Source of the DNA: Lampris incognitus
Taxonomy: Eukaryota > Chordata > Actinopteri > Lampriformes > Lampridae
Direction of reading: 5' to 3'
Assembly: GCF_029633865.1 (NCBI RefSeq)
Contig: NC_079219.1
Coordinates: forward strand, 58,476,850-58,540,849
Length of the DNA stretch: 64,000 nucleotides
Below the pieces are notes generated by a model, which saw nothing but the letters and a program-made list of their open reading frames with translations, had not been told where the DNA came from and ran no database searches. Position numbers and translations under genes: made by a program. Positions 59,201 through 64,000 of the stretch are shown in pieces (positions within the stretch are counted from its first letter, which is position 1; every line of letters begins with the position of its first letter).

Positions 59201-62200
59201 AAACTGAAGAGGGGAGAGGCTTCCTTCTGCTGCTGGATTAACGCTGCCATGGCATCAGAATTGTGGACTGCCTCCAGCTGAGGCTGCAAGTCAAATATTT
59301 CAACCTGCCCCTTTTCTGACCAGACAGCAGCCAACGACTGCTGCCCGCGTCGAGTCACCTGCAAGCACAGACACACAAAAAGCCCAAATAAGTTACAGTC
59401 TTCTGAAACTATAGCTTTCATGAAGTAGTATGTGCCGTGGAGATCCCTGTGTACGCAGGTCTTCTTTCCCACCACTCAGTCCATGAGCCGATCTTACCGA
59501 TGAACACAATCACCACCAGAGAGGAGGACTAACCAGTGAAGTCAGCTGGTGCAGTGCTGGGTTGGAACGAAAACCTGCATACACACGGACCGCCATGGCA
59601 CACAACTGAACACCTCTGGTTTAAGATATATGACACACTGAGGGCTCCATGAGAGAAGATGTAAAAACCCATCCATCCATCCATCTATCCGTGGGGCTCG
59701 AACCAAGGACCTTCTTGCTGTGAGGCGACCGCGCTAACCACTGCGCCGCCCCAAGATGGAAAATCGTTGCATAGAAATGCTAGGCGACGCACCCTGACTC
59801 TGTTAATTCCTCCATAGTGAGGCATCATTGCCAGCTCCATCTGTGGCTTTTTATCTTCGTCTTCATCGCTCTCTTCATCGCTGCTTTCTTTCTCGTCTTC
59901 CTTCACTTCCCCTGTTCCATGAAGGTTATGCATGCGCATGACAAGGAGTCTAAAGTAAAACAAAACAAAATATTAAAGGACAGAGGGTACCAGAAACCTG
60001 ATGACCTGTCTCCACATTTTCAGACTGCAGTGTTAACTAATGGCATTACATTCAAAAGGTCCGAAAAAGGAAGCAGCATTTTGATCTTTTTTTGGGGGAG
60101 GGGGATCCCCCCCTTTTCTGCACAATTGTATCCGGCCAATTACCCCCACTCTTCCGAGCCATCCTGGTCTCTGCTCCACCCCCTCTGCTGATCCGGGGAG
60201 GCTGCAGACTACCACATGCCCCCTCCCATACATGTGGGGTCGCCAGCCGCTTCTTTTCACCTGACAGTGAGGAGTTTCGCCAGGGGGACGTAGTGTGTGG
60301 GAGGATCACGCTATACCCCCCAGTTCCCCCGAACAGGTGCCCCGAACGACCAGAGGAGGCGCTAGTGAAGCGACCAGGACACATATCCACATCCACTTCC
60401 CACCCACAGACACGGCCAATTGTGTCTGTAGAGACGCCCGACCGAGCCGGGGGTAACACGGGGATTCGATCCGGCGATCCCCGTGTTGGTATGCAACGGA
60501 ATAGACCCCCTACGTTGCCCGGACGCCCAGCAGTTGGATAATTTTTAACGGGACTCAAGAAGAGTCACTGCAGTGCAGCTTATTAATAATTAGTGAGACA
60601 GTTGTACAATCACAGTCTACGAATTTCACCCAAGTTCCTTGTACATGTTGATAACTGAGGCCCATCCAAGCATCAACGCCGTAAAACCAGACCGGTCAAA
60701 ACAGGAAGCACTGAGAAAACCTCTCAACTAGTCCCCGAAAATGGTTTTTTTTTTTTTTTTTTTTGGTTCTTACAATTCTGTTAATCCCAAACGTAGCCTA
60801 TTGTACTTGTCACACTGACTGGCGTACACACGGTGCAAGTAGTTTGAATTATAAACACTTCATTGGGCTACAGTTAGCTCTGTTGTGATCCATCGAGCGT
60901 TGGGGAGTCAGGTCGCCAACTCAATGACCATCTTTTTTTTGGGGGGGGTAGCACATTTTATGCCATCGGCAAGTCACATGGAATTACACATCACTAGTCT
61001 AAGAATAAATGCTGAGCATCATTGTGTGTGTGTGTTGGAGAGCAAGTGAGAGAGGTGGCCACTCGTACTTGTGCAGTCAACTATATCACATAATTAATGA
61101 GCAACCATCTGATTTACTGCCCTAACCAGCAAAACAAACCACTACTGTATTCATCAACAGCAATAACACACTTGTACAGGGATGGGCAACATCATCCAGA
61201 TCCAGAAAGGGCCGGTGTGGGTGCAGGTCTTTGTTCCAACCGAGCAGTTACACACCCGAGTCTACAAATCAAGGCCCTTAGCAAACACTAGTGGTTGACC
61301 AATAGAAGCAGGTGTAATGGCTTGGTTGGAACAAAGACCTGCACCCACACCGGCCCTTTCTGGATCATGTTGCCCACCCCTCATGTCACTGTTGCGGAAA
61401 TGTTCCCCACTGCATGCACAGTGCGTGGCGAGGGAGCAGCACGAATTCGGTATTCTCCCCAGCATTAAACATTCACTCTTAGATTGTCAAACTATTTCCT
61501 GGACTGAACTGGTTTGTTGAACTGGTCAAATCTGGAAATCCCCCGGCCAATCCTTGAGAGTTGGAAACTCTAATGAGGAGGGCTGGGAAGGTTAATTTCA
61601 AGGCATCGTCAGTGACAGGTTATAGATTACTACCTGCTTCTGACTGTGAAGAGTGCCTTAATTATTCTCAGTAACATGATGTTATTCATCCATCCCTCCA
61701 TTATCCAAGCCGCTTATCCAAATTCGGGTCATGGGATGCGGGAGCCTATCCCAGCAGTCGTTGGGCGGCAGGCGGGGAGACACCCTGGACAGGCCGCCAG
61801 TCCATCACAGGGCCGACACATTCACACCTAGGGACAATTCAGTACGGGCAATCCACCTGACCTCCATGTCTTTGGACTGTAGGAGGAAACCCATGCAGAC
61901 ACAGGGAGAACATGCAAACTCCACACAGAGGATGACCCGGGATGACCCCCAAGGTTAGACTACCCCAGGGTTCGAACCCAGGACCTTCTTTGCTGTGAGG
62001 CAACCGTGCTAACCACTGCATCACCGTGCCACATTTTATATATATACTATATATATACTGGAATAGGCTCCAGCATCCCTGTGACCCCGAGAGCAGGATA
62101 AGTGGTTAAGACAACGGACGGATATACGAGATATGATGGTGAAATTAGGCCAGCGAAACATATCAAAAATCATTACGAATGGATAGTAAAAACTTTATTA

Positions 62201-62916
62201 AGTCTGTAATGGCGGTGCCTTAACTCTGCAACGTAGTCCGAGAAATGTCTCTGTCAACTCCCTATGGAGAACTCGGTTCAGGTCATTTTGGATTAACCCG
62301 TCTCTAAACAGACTGCCTTGTGTCTGGCTCCATATTACCTGCAAATTACCACTAGACCACTACACCTACCTGTTGCTGAGTGCAGTGTCGGCTTGCGTGC
62401 CTGCACAGAGCAGCAGTGACAAGGGAAACTGCTCCCTGTTTCCCCCATCTTCATCTCTCACTATGTCGAAGCTCAAGCAAGGAGCACCTATGGGGACCAT
62501 AAGAAAAAAACATGACATAGGTACTCTCATTACCACCTCTCATTATCATCATATTTGTGATATTGGGCTGTACAAGTAACATTGACCTGACTTGATTACT
62601 ATCCAGTGGCAAATGTGGATATCAGCAGCCATCAGCAGACTGGACCCTGCATAAACAGTGCAGCCAGCGCGCCAGCTGGGCCCAAACTTAGTCCGGGCTT
62701 ACCCGTCTGGCACTCGTGGTACATGCGGTAAGCCGACTGGTCCATCTCCAGCTCGACCCCCGGCTGCAGCGGCTCTAAGCCGGGGACGTACACTTTGCTC
62801 TCGACCTCTCCGTCGACCCCCTCATCCTCCATGTCGTTGTCGTCGCTGCCGGCTTCGTCCATCTCCTCCGTCTCCCCGTCCCCGGCGGTACACGCGTCTT
62901 CGCCGGGCGCCGCCAT
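50694..62916 (-). CDS. grwd1: GRWD1, glutamate-rich WD-repeat protein, complete
   Basis: Seven coding exons (minus, 5' to 3'): 62916-62703, 62487-62370, 59949-59793, 59358-59148, 52635-52490, 52291-52100 and 51002-50694. They sum to 1347 bases: 448 residues plus TAG, against 446 in human GRWD1. All junctions are GT-AG and in frame. The start MAAPGEDAC is chosen because it aligns with the human MAAR start; the frame is open further upstream. Order: acidic N-terminus; [31 protein letters not shown]; an E/D-rich stretch in exon 3 (about 120-140) then [18 protein letters not shown] repeats from about residue 165, e.g. [14 protein letters not shown] strand ends, [44 protein letters not shown]-terminus [10 protein letters not shown]. 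Known role: nucleolar ribosome assembly with RPL3 (yeast Rrb1) and histone binding at replication origins. The large intron 52636-59147 carries a 5.3-kb LINE. Confidence 0.95.
51409..51850 (+). repeat. SINE family B, copy 5
   Basis: Head GGGTATCCGGGTAGCGTGGC, B box CCGGTTCGAATCCCCGTG at 51460-51477, G-rich/A-rich tail at 51826-51850. In the last intron of grwd1. Confidence 0.88.
53033..53453 (-). repeat. SINE family A, copy 6, with a 42-unit AC core
   Basis: Complete family body, tRNA-like head at 53453 on the minus strand. The internal AC tract at 53153-53237 is much longer than in other copies. In a grwd1 intron. Confidence 0.9.
53499..53558 (+). mobile_element. 60-bp RTE insertion with 18-bp target duplication
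   Basis: Contains only the family 3' end: GATGATCCTCTGTGGCGACC, CCTAACGGGAACAGCCGAAA and a (AGT/AGC)n tail. Flanked by perfect 18-bp repeats GCTTAGAATTAAAAAGGT at 53481-53498 and 53559-53576. Confidence 0.92.
55499..55914 (-). mobile_element. RTE LINE insertion inside the L1-type LINE
   Basis: Flanked by TGGGTACATGATAT at 55485-55498 and TGGGTACACGATAT at 55915-55928. The minus strand is open for 130 codons (55913-55524): [48 protein letters not shown]-like [20 protein letters not shown], the C-terminal tail of an RTE-type polymerase. It ends in GGAGCAGCCGAAAGTAGTAG. The frame is still intact over this length. Confidence 0.9.
57550..58704. mobile_element. Palindromic Tc1 derivative, copy 2
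   Basis: TA at 57548-57549 and 58705-58706. Same structure as 33211-34406: arms 57550-58083 and 58170-58704, with transposase N-terminus frames at 57929-58174 (plus) and 58325-58131 (minus). The centre lacks about 42 bases present in copy 1 (the TGCACAACTGAGCAAGAAGA segment). Inserted in the 3' untranslated part of the L1-type LINE. Confidence 0.92.
59668..59752 (-). repeat. SINE family A, copy 7, internally deleted to 85 bp
   Basis: The (CCAT)n tail is joined directly to the tRNA-like head (GGGGCTCGAACCAAGGACC, CGCTAACCACTGCGCC); the body of about 280 bases is missing. In a grwd1 intron. Confidence 0.8.
60086..60530 (-). repeat. SINE family B, copy 6
   Basis: Head near 60530 on the minus strand, B box region GGATCGCCGGATCGAATCCC near 60465-60484, T/G-rich tail inverse at 60086-60110. 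In grwd1 intron 2. Confidence 0.88.
61178..61381. mobile_element. hAT-like MITE with long inverted arms
   Basis: Left CAGGGATGGGCAACATCATC and CAGAAAGGGCCGGTGTGGGT; right ACCCACACCGGCCCTTTCTG and CATGTTGCCCACCCCT are inverses over about 65 bases. CAGGGRTGGGCA is a usual hAT end. The 8-bp duplication could not be confirmed. Confidence 0.7.
61690..62032 (-). repeat. SINE family A, copy 8
   Basis: Complete body without a long AC core; tRNA-like head at 62032. In grwd1 intron 2. Confidence 0.88.
62036..62122 (+). repeat. TA run and SINE family A 3' fragment
   Basis: (TA)n at 62036-62058, then GGAATAGGCTCCAGCATCCC and GAGAGCAGGATAAGTGGTTA in plus orientation, i.e. opposite to the copy just before it. 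Confidence 0.7.
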
Positions 62917-63240
62917 GTTGAGAACGTCGGGTTCGCTTACTTCCGGTATGCCGGACACGTGGTTTGAACGCCATCCTCCCGACGCCCCTCCCGCCTCGGT
63001 CTCGCGTCCCCCCCCCCCTCCGCACACCCCTCTCTCCCCCATTTCCAGGAACTCAGCTGACTTTTTGTTCGGCCGCTGGCTCGTCCCTCCGGGCGATGGG
63101 GAATTGCCAGGATCGGTTGATTGGGGGGCTTTTTTCCGTAAATGTGGCGTCTGGGTGAGACCCCGATCTGCGTCCGGTCGTGACGTTACGACCGCGCTGG
63201 TCTCCCGGTGTCAGGCGCTCCGGCTCGTGCACACCGACAA
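62917..63240 (-). promoter_or_regulatory. grwd1 promoter region, CpG-rich
   Basis: High GC and CpG upstream of the ATG at 62916, ending abruptly at the AT-rich array at 63250. No TATA box noted. The transcription start is not determined. Confidence 0.55.
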
Positions 63241-63249
63241 CACTAATAA

Positions 63250-64000
63250 TGGACATGATACAATAATCATAACAACTGATATAATAATAATAATTGGCAT
63301 AATATGATAATATTATAAAATATAAATATATGAATAATAATAATACTGTAACGATACAATGTATAACAAATAACAAATACGTATAATAATGAACAATAAC
63401 AAATAAATAAATAAACAATAAACAAATAATATATAAATAATGATATATAATGATATATTATATGGAATATAATAATAATAACTGACATAATATGATAATA
63501 TTATAAAATATAAATATATGAATAATACACATAAATAGTAATAATATTGTAACGATACAATGCATAACAAACAATAAATACATATAATAATGAACAAATA
63601 AATAAATAAATAAACAAATAATATATAAATAATGATATATATAATGATATATTATATAGAATATAATAATAATAACTGACATAATATAATATTATAAAAT
63701 ATAAATATATGAATAATACACATAAATAATAATAATATTGTAACGATACAATGTATAACAAATAATAAATACATATAATAATGAACAAATAAATAAATAA
63801 ATAATATATAAATAATGATATATAATGATATATTATATGGAATATAATAATAATAACTGACATATGATAATATTATAAAATATAAATATATGAATAATAC
63901 ACATAAATAATAATAATATTGTAACGATACAATGCATAACAAATAATAAATACATATAATAATGAACAAATAAATAAATAAACAAATAATATATAAATAA
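63250..64000. repeat. AT-rich tandem array, units of 181-194 bp, runs off the window
   Basis: The phrase ACTGACATAATATGATAATA recurs at about 63293 (diverged), 63481, 63675 and 63856. Each unit also contains TGTAACGATACAATG, CAAATAAATAAATAAA and GATATATTATATGGAATATA. The only regular GC is in the TAACGATAC phrase. Unit spacing 188, 194 and 181. Confidence 0.92.

Noticed and set aside
62632-63042. Earlier in-frame ATG for grwd1 at 63042
   Set aside because: The extension is GC-rich low-complexity with no counterpart in the family; the MAAP start fits the human length.

Overview
The window reads as nuclear DNA of a teleost fish. The protein genes are split by GT-AG introns and match vertebrate families, and the space between exons is packed with fish-type mobile DNA: tRNA-derived SINEs, RTE, L2 and L1 LINEs, Penelope-like elements, a Tc1/mariner element, hAT-type MITEs and long AC/GT microsatellites. 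No prokaryotic feature, CRISPR array or free-standing structural RNA gene was recognised. The species cannot be told from what is visible.

Four host genes are supported. (1) rbfox1l-like, plus strand, 1036-3592: the last nine coding exons of an RBFOX splicing regulator; the 5' part lies outside the window. (2) leng8, minus strand, 31820 down to 13695: all fifteen coding exons of a SAC3/GANP-domain protein, 836 codons plus stop when summed, every junction in frame. (3) cdc42ep5-like, plus strand: a non-coding first exon ending at 46588 and one coding exon, 47976-48947. (4) grwd1, minus strand, 62916 down to 50694: all seven coding exons of a WD-repeat ribosome-assembly/histone-binding protein, 448 codons plus stop. 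rbfox1l and leng8 converge around 5-9 kb; cdc42ep5 and grwd1 converge around 50 kb. LENG8 and CDC42EP5 are also neighbours on human 19q13.42, so part of this order looks ancient. The genes are housekeeping or regulatory and form no shared pathway beyond RNA metabolism for three of them (splicing, mRNA processing/export, ribosome assembly).

Layout: 1-5.1 kb rbfox1l with two SINE families in its introns and in the flank; 5.1-8.8 kb intergenic, with a hAT-like element carrying a nested 85-bp MITE, a 200-bp tandem array and a 389-bp MITE; 8.9-31.8 kb leng8, whose introns hold an apparently intact Tc1 transposon, four Penelope-like copies, an L2 LINE piece and several MITEs; 31.8-46.2 kb a gene-free mobile-element graveyard (L1 tail, palindromic Tc1 derivative, tRNA-like foldback, Rex1/L2-like and Nimb-like LINE pieces, BEL/Pao fragment, a minisatellite, an AC-rich compound satellite); 46.2-50.2 kb cdc42ep5; 50.4-62.9 kb grwd1, one intron of which contains a 5.3-kb L1-type LINE that itself holds an RTE insertion and a second palindromic Tc1 derivative; 63.25-64 kb an AT-rich tandem array running off the end.

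The most interesting structures are mobile: two near-identical palindromic Tc1 derivatives whose 533-bp arms each encode only the transposase DNA-binding region, a full-length Tc1 with intact DD34E triad and IR/DR ends, an RTE insertion of only 60 bp bracketed by an 18-bp target duplication, and layered nested insertions that can be ordered in time. No convincing new multi-gene system was found.
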